Assembly: GCA_020747015.1 (NCBI GenBank)
Contig: JAGTJM010000009.1
Location: 744,001 to 808,000, forward strand
DNA length: 64,000 nucleotides
Direction: 5' to 3'
Origin: Pyrenochaeta sp. MPI-SDFR-AT-0127
Lineage: Eukaryota > Ascomycota > Dothideomycetes > Pleosporales > Cucurbitariaceae
The notes beneath the pieces were generated by a model that ran no database searches, was not told the origin of the DNA, and saw only the letters and a program-made list of their open reading frames with translations. The first letter of the stretch is position 1, and each line of letters opens with the position of its first letter. Shown one piece after another: positions 12,395 through 24,290 of this stretch. The translations under genes and the position numbers were made by a program.

Positions 12395-15300
12395 GATGGG
12401 CGAGGTGGACCGGCCTTGAGCCAGCCCATAAGGTAGTGGAGTTTCCTAAATCTCCCAGTCCCACCGAAGGCTAGAGGATGTGCACGAAAGTGCGTTGGAG
12501 CTGACAGTCGTAGACTAGATAAGCTAAGATGGGGTTGGGAGCGGAGGAACTGTGTTACACTCCGTAGAAGACGGACGACTATCTGAGAATCACAGTCCTA
12601 CCGGTCAGGTTGGGCGTTTTGTCGTGACGATGTTGGCCCAAAGGAGCCTGATGTGGAGGGTAGGGTACCACAAGCAGCAGCACAACGCTTGCAGCTTAGG
12701 CGCGGCGTTGGGCGGAGACAAGGCAGAAACAGATGTTGCGTCGACGGGCAGCAGCAGTTCAGTGTTGAGAGAGAGGGCCGAGAGGGTCGTGAATCCGATA
12801 AATAACAACAATAAGGCGGCGCGAAGATGGACAATGCGTGACCGAGTACAAGACGGAGCAGGAGAGGACAGTGGTGAGGTGATGAGGTTCGTATAGAGCT
12901 AAATGTGCCGATGAAGGCCAAGGTGACCAGTTGCAATGTACTTTGGGTGATTCACGCTCTAAGTGGTTGGTGGGCTCGAGCTATTTGGGCAATGAGGCAG
13001 GGCTCCTAGGGCAGGGGCGTGTAATTGGCCAATCAATGGGTTTGTCAACGATGGGCGTGCTGAGCCACCGACTTTGCAGGAAAGTCGAGAGAGAGAAGAA
13101 GACGTTGTGTTGGGGGAAAGATGGATACGGCCTGGTAAGAATGGAGAGTAGAGTCTGAGGTACTGTGGGAGCATGGATGTACGAATAGACAGTGTTAGCG
13201 CGCGACTTGTAATACTAATACATGCACCCTTGGAGTGGCCCTGGTGCCGCCTCATGGTCCGCGGTAGGGATCCGGGGGCTTGGATTAGGATGTACCCTTT
13301 GCGTTTTGACTTGACACTGACTACTTTCGCGCTTTTACGCTTCCTCGACTCGTGCTGGCGCGCGCCACATTAACGACCCACAGACCACGTCGAAGGCAAC
13401 ACACAGCTGATCTGATCTCAGGAAGCATGTCTGCCGGGAATTTAGCGAGCGGGCAAAGGAGAGATCCAGAGAGCCCAAAATGACTAATGGCAGCTTGCAA
13501 CCAAAAAACACAAGGCCCATTGCTGCCAGGAAAGGATGCTTGCGATGACGTGTCCCCCACTTCACAGCATATTACTAACTTGGGAGCACTGGTTCACGCT
13601 TTTGTTATTACTTTCATATTGACTTGGTCGCATGGCTGGGCCTCATTTGGTGCCTTTTCTTTTTGTCAGGCCTCAATGCGCCGCCCAAGACGGGGCTGCG
13701 GCGTATGCAGACGCCCAGCAACGGCAGGGAGGTTTACGATCATCAGGCTTGCTTGTCCAGAGCGCTCTGCTGGAACGGACGTGGGCGAGAAAAGGCAGCG
13801 AATCAGGGGCAGAAGAAAGCGGTGAACAGTCCCAGGGATTGCTTAACATGTGTCCCGGGCTGGGCTCGGGTGTGCAGAAGCGCGATAATATGGCGTCGCG
13901 GCGAACAAGATCTGCACATCCTTCGCCCTGCCCTACGGCTAACTAACGCCAGAAGCGTCGTTGCCGAACGAAGCCTTGCGAACGCTGACTTCATTAAGGC
14001 GGTGCAGATGGTGATGTGTCCAAGCCAAAAGCTTGACCATGTCCAGAACAACACTGCACGCTTGCATTTTGCAGCATCGATGGTTCAGCCAAGCAAACTC
14101 GACTTGGTGGGGGGGGCCTAGCCAGGACTATCAAGGTCAAGACAGGCAGTTTCTTTGGACAGAGAAGCGGTGAACTGCTGTGTTTCTGCGGTGAACCGCC
14201 GACCATGGCTGTGACGTTTAGCTTTGATAGAAAGGCGCCAAAAGAACAGTGATGCGTGTATGCGTTTAGATGGGGCTGTTCTGGGTGGGAGCTCCGGCTT
14301 GATCCGTAACCAGACATTTACTTGTGCTACACTGCCCACGTGAGACATGGGTATGCAAGACTATGCGGCGGCGGCGGTGCTGCTGCTGCTGTGTTGTCTC
14401 GTGTCCAGGGGCCACGTTGTTGTCGTCCTGGTGAGCTACCGGTCTACCCTGAGGAGGCGTTGCAGTGCCAGGTCATCGTCCTCCAGCAGTAGTGGCAGGC
14501 GGTAGTGGGCAACAGCAGCAGCAGCAGCAGCAAGCCGGACAGGCCGTGTGGGTGATTGCATCACAGTCGGCGAGATGTGTCCAGGGATTTCACCAGGACA
14601 TCAGTAGCGGTGAGGGCTGGCCCAAGCCCGTGTTGGTTAATACCGTTTGCCTGAGGTTGGGGAGGAACAGGGCTTTCGGTCATTTGGGACCGAGGTGCAT
14701 TAGGCGCGAACAGCGTCCCCGTGCGTCGACATTTGGTAAATAAAAGGGCTTCGTCGGCGGCGCAGCGCGTGGGTTGATGAAAGGACCCCCCACAGACAAT
14801 GTTGCAATCAGTGTGCGGCAATGCGAACGTGATGTCTTCCCACGCCCCGGTCGCAGGGTTGCGACGTTCCGATGAACCGTCTTTGTGCAGCCGCTGCAGA
14901 ACCGCGAACCGCCATCATGTGCCACTGAATCTACGACGTGTCACAGCCCAGCCTTTTTGACGCTCTGCAAACGCCTGGGCTGGCTGGTCGGTTGCGCCGC
15001 CTGCCTAGCCCAATGTGGGTTTGGTGATGCCAGCTGGCTGTCAGTTTCCATGGTTGCGCAGCCGGCCGAGTTGAACCTGTATACGAAAAGGAACTGCCCC
15101 CCGGGCGCGCAGCACTCCTGTATTTTTAGACGACGTGCAGTTGGCACTCGCAAACAGGCGGTGAGGCCTGCCCACAGTTGGAGGAAAATTGCCCTGCCCT
15201 GGTCCCTGGTTGAGGCGAGAGAGCACCTGATGACTTCATCCCATTTCCTCGTCCACAAGCACTGATCCGACGGCGGCGGCGGCGCCTCGGGTCTGTGTGC

Positions 15301-15988
15301 CCACCAGAGGAGACGACTTGAGACGAGGCGAGACATGTCATTTGGTGCCATGGGCCGCAGCACTCGTCATGGCGTCTGTGCCTGCCTGCCTGCCTGCTTG
15401 CTTGCTTGTCCTCGCCCTCACTCGACGCACCCAGCACAAGCAAGCGAACAAACAAACAAAAGAACACCCGCGCGAACGACACCAACACGTGTGCGTGGGG
15501 TTGGTTCCGCGTCCCTCCAAAGGCGTACATGCGCGAGGTGGCGTGGGGTGCAGTGGGCGGCGTTCCATGATGTGTTCTCTGATGTGTTCGGAGCGCTTTC
15601 ATTCACCGCGGGTCCCCAAACTAGAGCCTTGGCACTGCTCGCTTGGGCTTCCTGATTCGTCCACTCGCAGATATTCTCCGCAGAACCTCGACTGCTTCTT
15701 CCCTGCCCTACACCATCTTGCTCAAGCCGGCCGCATCCCGAGTGGGTCAGCTGGGAGAAAAGACGACAGGTCACCTTTCTCGGAGACCGTTGGCCTTTTG
15801 TGCTGTTCCTCTGCTGCAGGGCCCGCTGCACCCATTGCGCCTGCACCTTGCTAGTCCCAAGACGCTTTCTTCTGCTACTGTCCCACCCACGACTCCATCT
15901 CACACACATACACCCTCCCACACCCACACCCACACCCACACTAGCCTCCCTCCCTTCCGAGGCGTAGTATAGCCCTTCTCCGCCCAAC
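12395..15988. other. 3.6-kb divergent upstream region (Myb gene / tubulin cofactor B)
   Basis: No protein-like gene was found. It probably holds the missing first exon of the Myb gene, its leader and promoter, and the promoter of tubulin cofactor B. It is GC-balanced and contains short tandem repeats: (CAG)6, CGG/CTG runs near 14374-14395, CCTG/CTTG tetranucleotides near 15380-15410 followed by CAAG/CAAA repeats, and CACACC repeats just before the start at 15989. Long open frames on both strands here look like artefacts of GC-rich repeats. Confidence 0.5.
14513..14530. repeat. (CAG)6 trinucleotide repeat
   Basis: Six perfect CAG units sit in the gene-free region upstream of the Myb gene. They are close to a CGG/CTG repeat tract at about 14374-14395. 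Confidence 0.85.
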
Positions 15989-18486
15989 ATGTCCCTCCAG
16001 AGCGCGGCCGATGTGCCGCTCCTCATCAGCTCGGCCAATGCCGCTTCTGAGCGCCGTGTTTCTCCGTCATGGACCATTGCGCATCTCAAGACGCGCCTGG
16101 AGCCCATTACCGGCATCCCAGCCAGCTGCCAGCAGCTGTCCTTGCGTGTGGGCTCCCAAGATGCCGTCGCCCTCTGCGCCGCCGACGAGGAGCACACGCG
16201 CCTCACCGCGTTCCCTCTGCAGCCATATGCGGAGATCGCCGTAAGTGCTTCTTCTCTCTCTCTCATTGCATAGCGCTGGCCACCCTACCCCTGGTCCCGC
16301 CGGCTCGAGCCATCCTCTCACCAGCTGCCACATTGTTCTTGTTTCGTTCCAGCTTGCACGCCCATGCCACTACCTCATAGCCGTTTCTAGTGCTCTTGCC
16401 CATCCTGCTGCCTTTCACTCTCATTCGCTGGCTCGGTCCAATTCTGAGGCTGCCAGCCCCAAGCTGCGTCATGCCCTACCTTACTGGATGCCCCGCAAGT
16501 GCCCCTCGTCTGCCACCACAATCTCTTGTCATCGCCATCGCCAGAATGCGAAACCTAAACCTAACAGGCTCGGTACCACACCGCGGCCCTGGGAGCAAGA
16601 CCCCTTCGCCTCCTCGCCGTTAACCCACCGTGCTCGAGCATCGCCATCAGACCCTGACGGCTCGTTCCTCTCAGCACCCGTCTTCGGATCCTCTCTATTA
16701 CTTCCCTTTCCTTTTTTTTTCTCCCGGTTTCTCCTTTGTTCTGCTCGGCTCTTCAGCCTCATTTGGTCGACCCCTGCATGCAATCCCCAAACCCAGCTGG
16801 ATGAGCGCTCTCAACAACATTCTGCGAACAAATGGCTGCTCGTAGACATGGTTCTGTCCTAACTGCCTGGCCTAGGTTGTCGACACACGCCCACCAGCTG
16901 CACGTACAGACTTCAACGATCTCTCCTCCGTTGACAAGTATGAAATGCCAACCGCCGAGTACGAGTCTCGGACAGATAGCGTTCTTGCCTGGAAAAAGGC
17001 ACAGAAGCTAGGTCGGTTTGACCCCGATGCTGGTAGCATCGAGCAACAGAAGATCCGCGCCTCAGAGCGTGAAGTAGAAGAGAGAGGTAAGCAGCACTTT
17101 GTCGCTTGAGCATATTTTCGTCGACTCGCACCATGCTCGGAAGAGCAGGACGAGCAAAAAGCAAATGTTAGGCCTACAGTACATGGCTGGGTAAGCTCAT
17201 GCTCGCCTTATCTGTCGTTCCAACACGCAATCCTGCGATGCTTCAGATACTTCCCAAACTGGATGGCTGCATGTCTTCACCTCCCCCACGGCCCCGTGCC
17301 AGAGACCTCGCTTCAAGGACAAAGGAATCAATGTCTCATCCTGTAATCTTTTGCAAACACGGAGAGTTCGGCAAAGACTGAGACGGTCCGATTAATCTCC
17401 TCATACCGAGCGTTTTCGTACCAAGCTTGTTATACAAACTTCCTTTTTGGGCCTTGCGCATATTCCTCTCGGCCAGCTGAGGCAGACTTCAACGGCGGGT
17501 TTAATCACGTCCAATACTCAGTCTTAATCACATCGACCCTCCGACAGGTACCGCAGTCCTTGTGTGTGCTCTCGGCTATCGCTTACAATACTGTGGTTTT
17601 GAAGATCGTCTCCCACCATCCACCCGTCCGTTCCGCTGGAAACAGGCGCCGGTAGCAAAAGTCGCCGAAACTCAAAACTGATCTATCACATTTGCCACCA
17701 GCCTCACTCTCTCGCTCTATTCGTCATTGCAATCCAATATGGACTTCCAATACATCGAACATGAAGCGTTGACAGGATCTTCACTCGTAGTGAAGCCATG
17801 GCGCACAATGCACGAGCCATCACACTGCAGTCATGGGGCCTCCTGGACCGAGCCGCTCGCTTCAACGAGTTGTTGAACGACCAACGGCCCGTCGAGGCTT
17901 GATTTCCACACATCACCGCTTCGCTAGTGACCAGTACGGCTCATCCTCTCCACTGTCAGCTGTCGGCCGCGTCTCCATCTCAAGTCAAGCCTCATCTTTA
18001 GAACGGGCGGCTACCACATGTGATCGGTGTGCAGCAAGCATGACCATTGTTGTGGCGCATGCAACAACTCCTACCCACTTGCTCTTCACCGTCACTGGCA
18101 CGGGCGTCACTGATTTCCCTTTTGATCGTGCTCTGCGTGCAAGCTCAGATCCCCACGATATTGATCGGCTGTCGTCACTACTTAGATTGCAGCAACTAAT
18201 GGAGTCAACAGGTCTATCGCTCTCCTGCCGTGTTCGTCTCCTGCCCGAATCGGATGCTCGTCGAGGCACAGTATCCTACATTGGTCTGGTACCCGAGATT
18301 CCGGGAATTGGTTCCTGGGTTGGAGTGACTCTGGATGAGCCTACGGGCAAGAATGACGGCACAGTCAAGGGCAAGCGATACTTCGAATGTGGTAACAACT
18401 ACGGCGTCTTTGTACGACCAGAACGATGCGAGGCAGGAGACTTTCCACCCCTCGACATGGGTGACGAGGACATGGAGGAATTGTAG
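15989..18486 (+). CDS. ALF1: Tubulin-folding cofactor B (CAP-Gly protein, Alf1/TBCB)
   Basis: Exons 15989-16240, 16876-17086 and 18212-18486 join to 245 residues, matching the usual TBCB length. An N-terminal ubiquitin-like domain (about 1-95) includes a WTIAHLKTRLEPITGIP segment. A linker (VDKYEMP...YESRTDSVLAWKK) leads into a C-terminal CAP-Gly domain (about 160-230) with RRGTVSYIG, GIGSWVGV-LDEP-GKNDG and GKRYFEC--NYGVFVRP. The protein ends DMEEL, close to the EEL/EEI tails of this family, which contact tubulin cofactor E. It helps fold alpha-tubulin and dissociate tubulin heterodimers in the cytosol. The phases (0, then 1) join cleanly and coding length is exactly 738. Introns of 635 and 1125 nt are very long for this organism. 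Confidence 0.92.
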
Positions 18487-18634
18487 TGATGATGCAAAGT
18501 GGTGAATGGTTGTCACCCTTGGCAACATAATCATGCGATGGCGAGGTTCCCGACCGGGCCATCTGAGGATAGAAAAAAGCTATTGTAGAATGGAATACAC
18601 CTAATTACTTGCACTAAATCTATCACATATTGAG

Positions 18635-20078
18635 CTATCGACCTGTTGATTTCTCGACCCTTCCTCGTGTCCCGTCTCTCATGTTGCTTACTTCCTCCAA
18701 CAGCCACGTCTCGTACCTTTTACCAACTTGTTCACTCCACTCATGCCCGTCCACCTTTGCAGCTGCAGCCCATCCCCGTATCAGCGCTCTCCAGTAACAT
18801 GTCTCTGCTGCCAAACTTAGATACCCGCCTCCGACCACCGTATCCCGCTGATTCTGAGCGATGCGTCGCGCAACCTCAGGCCACGAGCGCAGAAACCTCA
18901 CAACGTCTTCAAGGTCCGAGAAATCTGGCTTGACGTAGATGGCATTGGCGTCTTGCCACTTTTCAACAGTCGGAAGTGCACCTGCCAGTGGGAGCACTGT
19001 TCTCTTGGGTATTGCTACGTGCTTCTTCACTGGCTGCTCAAACCCTCTCACCAGCTCCTCCGCTGCTATCGGTCTCAAGAGCAGCCCACTCGTCGTCAAC
19101 CACGTTACTGGCGCGGTAATGAGCACACTCCCACAAGCCTGGTGGTACGGCAAGCGTCCCGAATACGTAACGCCCTCTGTATACACTACATATCTGAATC
19201 TGCAAAAGTCTTCGATGTTGATGCTGTTGGTCGCGTTACTAACAGTGCTCAGGGCCTCGACGTCCGCCCAATCTTTCTGCTTCGTAGCTTTGAGGAGATC
19301 CTTACGCAGGTTCGGATGTCCGATGGGATTGAACCATGGGGTTCCTCTCCACACCGCCTTGTCTACTTTCTTCTCCCACTTCACATCCCGCTCGACATGA
19401 TCGATTCTGCTCAGCACGTCGTCTATCACCCCGAGATTTGCTTTTGGCCACGACCACGACGCGAAGCTGGGCATGAGCCAGGTGTTATACTTTGTCTCCT
19501 TGTTCGGGCGCGAGAAGGCCCAGCTGTTGTTCTTGGGCACATCGTTGATGCAGAAGGCAAAGTGTGTGTCTGGTAGGGGAGATGGAGAGGTCGTTATCGC
19601 ACGGTAGATTTGAGAGAGGACGGCGGTGCGCTGGTGCAGGATCTCAGGGAGGGTGTCTGGGCTTGTGGTGAGGATGTACAGCTGGTTGATGAGAAGGTCA
19701 GACAAGTGAATGGTACAGTGAGAAGAAGAACAAAGGACGACGCACTTTTCCGTTCAAGATACGACCTTGCACAAGGCCTTTGTAATCGGGCACACTCTTT
19801 GGGAAGACAAACTGACCTCGCGCAACTGAAGCGTCTATGTCCGAAAAGAGTAATGGGAAGGTATCTCGACATTCCCTCTCCTCTAGATTCAACGGCCATA
19901 CCAATCTCTTCTCATCGGCTTCTGTCGACCCCGTCTTCAATCGCACTTGCTGGCCAGCCAAAGCCCGAATCCCGATCCCTCCGCCCCAGGCCCTGTAGAA
20001 CCACGATATCGTCACGAACGAACATACAAAACATGTAAGCAGGACAAGGCGAAACCAGCCTCGCGGGACAGAAGTCAT
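18635..20078 (-). CDS. CAP10-type glycosyltransferase (GT90 family)
   Basis: Exons 20078-19746 and 19681-18635 (minus) join in phase 0 to 459 residues. The N-terminus has a single signal-anchor helix (about residues 9-28), giving a type II Golgi/ER topology. The C-terminal two thirds is a CAP10 domain with KAVWRGTPWFNP, FCRFRYVVYTEGVTYSGRLPYH and ACGSVL segments, the hallmark of the GT90 family. In Cryptococcus CAP10/CAS33-type proteins act in capsule and glycan assembly, and animal members add xylose or glucose. The donor and acceptor here cannot be deduced. The intron is 64 nt with a CTGAC branch site. Its 3' end is only 148 bp from the convergent end of tubulin cofactor B. Confidence 0.85.
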
Positions 20079-21363
20079 AGTTCACATACGCACTTTCATC
20101 TCTACAATGTCGAAACAAACAAACAAACCAAAACACATTTACAAAAGATCGCACGGCGACCCCGCGACAACCCTCCTCTCTCATCGCCCTCTCTAATTAA
20201 CGGCTCCCTCTCTCATTCCCCTACCTCCCTCCCCCCCTCAGTTCCCCCTCATCGCTTCCATCGTGGCCCTTTCCCCGATCAAGAAACGTCGTGCTCGCAT
20301 TCGGCCAATCACCACCATTCGGCGAATTTCATTTCTCACACCCACCACCCCCCCTTGTTTCTGGGAAATGTGTTTTCGCGTAACACGTTGGCGGAGTCGG
20401 CCAGTCCTGTTCTTTTGTTGGCAATATATTAGATTGTGTGTATGCGTGTCCGGGGTTGTTCTGGGAGTTTTTCCGTGGTTGCACCTCTACTCTATTTATC
20501 CTGGTTGCCGCCCGCCGTACGTGCCGAATTTGAAAGGGAGGGGGGTATTAATGGCGCTCGTGATGAGAATTTTGAATGAAGGGGGTGGTTTGCGTATACT
20601 GGGGAATATATTTGGAGGGAGGGGCAGGTTATTTGGGTTTAGTATTGTATAGCTGGCATTTGTCTTTTTTTTTTTTTTTTTGCTAAATCGTTTGTTTTAA
20701 GAGGTCCAGTCAGATTGTTGGTAAAAATCTTGAATGTATTGTATACGCAGACGGACAGCCCAACACGCTCTATTCCCGGCTCTCAGGATTTCCTGGCACA
20801 TTCTTTGGTATGTCTAATGAAAATGGAGCTCTGCAGAAGAAAGCGCTTGTTTTGGTTCACATCGATTTACTACAGCTTCTGTTATCATGAAAGAGAAGCC
20901 GTTATTTATTTTTTCTTGAGTTAATTGTTTCTAGGCCCAGCTTGATACTCACAGATTGTGTGTAGGATGAAAATTTCATGAGTTTTACTTTTTTTCGACA
21001 CTTCGACTTGATACACAATCACTCTTGCCCCCACTATCAGATTCTTCCTATACTAACGATACTTGACATGATCCTTAGCATGTTGGAAGACATGGCATAA
21101 TTTAAGTCCTGTTATTGAGGTGTCGAAAATACTGAGAACCGTGGTTCTGCTTGAACTTAGCTGAACAGATATCTGTACCGAGTGAACGATTCTCCACAAC
21201 AAGCCCAAGTTGATCATATTTTCTACTATACAACATTATTATCCCCGGAACAGTGCTTTCCACAGCAGCACACTTGAAAGGCGCATTTGTTGAAATTACG
21301 ATCATATATACCGTCTCAGTCGATCCGTCCATAAACATAAAATATATACAACACCACACTACC
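20079..21363. other. Upstream region of GT90 gene with poly-T tract
   Basis: There is no recognisable gene. It contains CAAA tetranucleotide repeats near 20113-20130, C/T-rich stretches at 20190-20240 and a 17-T homopolymer at 20665-20681. Part of it should be the promoter of the GT90 gene on the minus strand and of the small membrane protein on the plus strand. Confidence 0.45.
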
Positions 21364-21654
21364 ATGTCCATCATGAATCAACGCTGGACCTTCCTTTCAA
21401 GACCACTATACTGGCTCACGGTCTATATATTCATCGTTGTAATAGTCGGTTTCCTAGTACAAGCTATCGCGAGCATAATTGAGTTCTTCTCAAACACGAC
21501 AGACCCATTTGTGTGGATGATTAAAAAGTGCTTCAGAGTACTGACATTCAAGCTGATAGGGGTCGAGCAGATGATTGAATGGGTTGTGAACAAAATGTTG
21601 GAGCAGATGTTGGGAAGACGTAGAGACTTGAACGTAACGTCTGGATCAGCTTGA
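21364..21654 (+). CDS. Small single-span membrane protein, hypothetical
   Basis: This single-exon frame encodes 96 residues from the ATG at 21364 (MSIMNQRW...). An earlier in-frame ATG at 21253 would add 37 residues of unremarkable sequence. A strong hydrophobic segment (about residues 14-36) is followed by an amphipathic stretch and a basic RRR near the C-terminus. No family is recognised. The last nine bases overlap the end of the convergent GH85 gene. It could be a chance frame; the clean hydrophobic helix is the only positive evidence. Confidence 0.35.
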   Translation: MSIMNQRWTFLSRPLYWLTVYIFIVVIVGFLVQAIASIIEFFSNTTDPFVWMIKKCFRVLTFKLIGVEQMIEWVVNKMLEQMLGRRRDLNVTSGSA

Positions 21655-23824
21655 TCTAGTCAAGGTATGCTCACGAGGAGGTTGAAGGCGCAGTTTGATA
21701 CTCCGTTGAGCAAGTTTTTGGCCGTCAAATCCGACTCCACTGACCTCTATTTCGATATCCTCTCCCTTGAATCTATCCATGGTGTTCGTAAGTAGTGGGT
21801 GTTCCAGGGCATACGCTCTTCCCAGAGTTACACCATTAAGGCGAATGAAGAAGTATGAAAATGGACCTGTAGTTTCGCTGTAAGGAATGCCGTTGATTGA
21901 CTCGAAATCGCCGGCAATACCGTAGTCCCAACATAATCTAGTGTTCATATTCTTCCCCTCACCGCGATGCTCGACATGTATGTTTCTAATAGTGCAGGAT
22001 TTCGACACTTTGAGTGCGGATTGAGGCAAAATGCAAATCTCCGCAATTTCAACGAGCCGCAAGGCCCCTGCATCAACAGTTGGTGACCATTGAACATGAA
22101 TGCCAAACTCTTGCAACCGAAGGCTCGGATCCTGTACTGTGCCGATCTTCGATTCCAGAGACTGAATGCCATCGCTCGTTGGTATCGCCAGAAACTGATG
22201 ACCGCTGGTGAACTTGAGGTAGAAGCTGACCAGGGTGTTTGTTATCGGGCCTAGCAGATTTCGACAATTGACTCTGAAATACAAGGAGCCGTTGGCTGGC
22301 ATGTCGACTTTGTAGAGCGGGAGCCAGCATTGACAATTTTCGTCACCTGCGCTTAAGGAATTCTTGTGTGATTCAATCACCAGCTGGGTTTGCCCTCCTG
22401 AATCCTCTAAGCAGTTTGAAAGAGTAATGGCTTGAATGCTGTCCTTCGATGTCAAGGGGATTGGGAGAATTGATTGAGCACCGAGCTGTGCATTCAGTTT
22501 GTGGCCACCAAAATTCTCCCTCTCTTTGTTCTCGCGCTTCAAGAACGCGCGACTGAAATCCGTATAGAAGAAAGTCTCGGAGCCAGCAGCATATTCTCTC
22601 GCAGACCTGATGATTGGAGACTGTAGATTTGGCTGGTGACGTGTGTTACAGTTCCCACACGAACAGTCAATATCATCGGGAAGCCTAGTGCCCTCCCACG
22701 TTGCTCGCTCTACTGCTCGGCCATGGCAAGGAAAGTGCTCGAATGACCACGCAGGTGCAAATATACCGGCTGAAAGTCTCAGGTCAGCAAGTTTGGCGAC
22801 TGCCATTCCAGTGTTTGTGCCACCACCGCCTTTCTCAGGATATGTGATTCGTGGACGTGTCAGCTTGGTCGTATTCTGTGCCCACACATCGATGCCAAAG
22901 TGAAGACTTCTGAGATGTTCTGACGCAGGCTGTACCGAGCTCTCAGCACCTGCTTCGTTCCAGCAATAGTTCGTAAGCATGTTGCCTGTTTCTTTTGCAA
23001 AAGGCAAATTATATGAATTTAAGGCGTTCTGATAGGATACTTTGTTGTTGATAGTTAGGGCATCGTACCTAAAGACATGATTGAGTTATTTGCTACACAC
23101 TGATCTGTGCAAGTACGCACCATATCAGCCGTTTTCCTTCACCTAACTCGGCTCTCAAATCACGCAGGAACATTTGCAAAAGTTCAGCATTCCAGTCGTC
23201 CTTTGGAAAAGACTTCTCAACGTTGATAAGCCAGCCATCGAAGCTGTAATGCTTTGCAAGCTTAGCTAATTGCTTTGCCATCGGGAATGACCTTTCATTC
23301 TCATCTTCGCATTGTAGCAACTGTTCCGAGCCTACTGTTTGCGGTTCAATGAGTAAAGTCCCGAGGGCTTCCACACCGTTACGATGGAGTGAATTTGTCC
23401 ATGTAGGTGGCGGAACGCATACCAATTTGTGAGAGAAATAGATGAACGTATCAACGTATTGAAGATATTCACAAGCATACTCTTCCTCGTCTACACTGAC
23501 GCCCTGTACGCTTTCATAATCGTGATAGTTCCCAGCATAATCATGGATCAAGAGCACGCTTGCCTTTCCCGGGTCGTCTTTCGCGTCTACGTATCGCCGG
23601 TGTAACAATGGCGTGTTTGCCCTCTGGATCAGGTCAGATTCCGCCTCACTCCATACCTCTAACTGCTCAAAGGTATCGAAATAGATGAAGCCCTTGACTC
23701 GGTCCAATTCGCGTTGCTTGCAACGCCCTTCCGGTGTTGGTCCTGTATCAGGTGTAGGAAACAGATGGCGATATCCATCCCGGATAGGCCTCAAAATGTC
23801 TTTCCACCCAAGGAGGTAGGCCAT
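21646..23824 (-). CDS. Cytosolic endo-beta-N-acetylglucosaminidase (GH85, ENGase)
   Basis: Exons 23824-23121 and 23068-21646 (minus) join to 708 residues through a 52-nt intron. The GH85 barrel occupies the first 350 residues: GFIYFDTFEQLEVWSE, then LLIHDYAGNYHDYESVQG, then the catalytic FDGWLINVE, where Asn201 orients the oxazoline intermediate and Glu203 is the acid/base. The WYDALTINNKVSYQNALN strand spans the splice junction. The C-terminal half is beta-rich and probably forms accessory sandwich domains. There is no signal peptide, so it should act in the cytosol, cleaving the chitobiose core of free oligosaccharides or misfolded glycoproteins released by ERAD. It is head-to-head with ERD2. 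Confidence 0.93.
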
Positions 23825-24290
23825 CGCGCATTGCTTGTGATTAAGGCCTCCTCTGTTCTATTTGAAAACACTTTATAGATCTGGGTGAGCATTAGGCTGC
23901 TTGCCTGCCCTGTGAAGTATACGACAGTCCAGTATTCTATTGAAGCTTATAGTGGTATGATTGACAAAAGATATTAGAACGTCACAGGCTGTCCATAAGT
24001 CAAGATGATAGATTCGGACGCCAGCCAGCCGAATACTGTCGTCGTTGAGCATGGGCAACTTGCAAATGCCATGAGCAGTGCGTGCAGGATGCGGCAACGA
24101 CGATCAGAGTGACGCGCTAGTGCCGGCAGGGGCAGGCTTGGCATGCAAGGATCAGCTCCCAACCCTACGCCTTGCAGCTGCCCCAACGTGTCTTTTTATC
24201 TCGAGGTCATCGCAAAGCCTTCCAGACCTCAACAACACCGAGTTGCTGTACCCCCGTACATTCTGCTACGGCCAGACATACACCGTCGCA
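23825..24290. promoter_or_regulatory. Shared divergent promoter of ENGase and ERD2
   Basis: The 466 bp between the two start codons must contain both promoters. No single conserved motif was identified with confidence. The short spacing suggests that chromatin opening affects both genes. Confidence 0.5.

Noticed and set aside
15297..16266. Long overlapping frames on both strands upstream of and over the first exon of tubulin cofactor B
   Set aside because: They arise from GC-rich tandem repeats and antisense reading of a real exon; the translations are low-complexity or unlike proteins.
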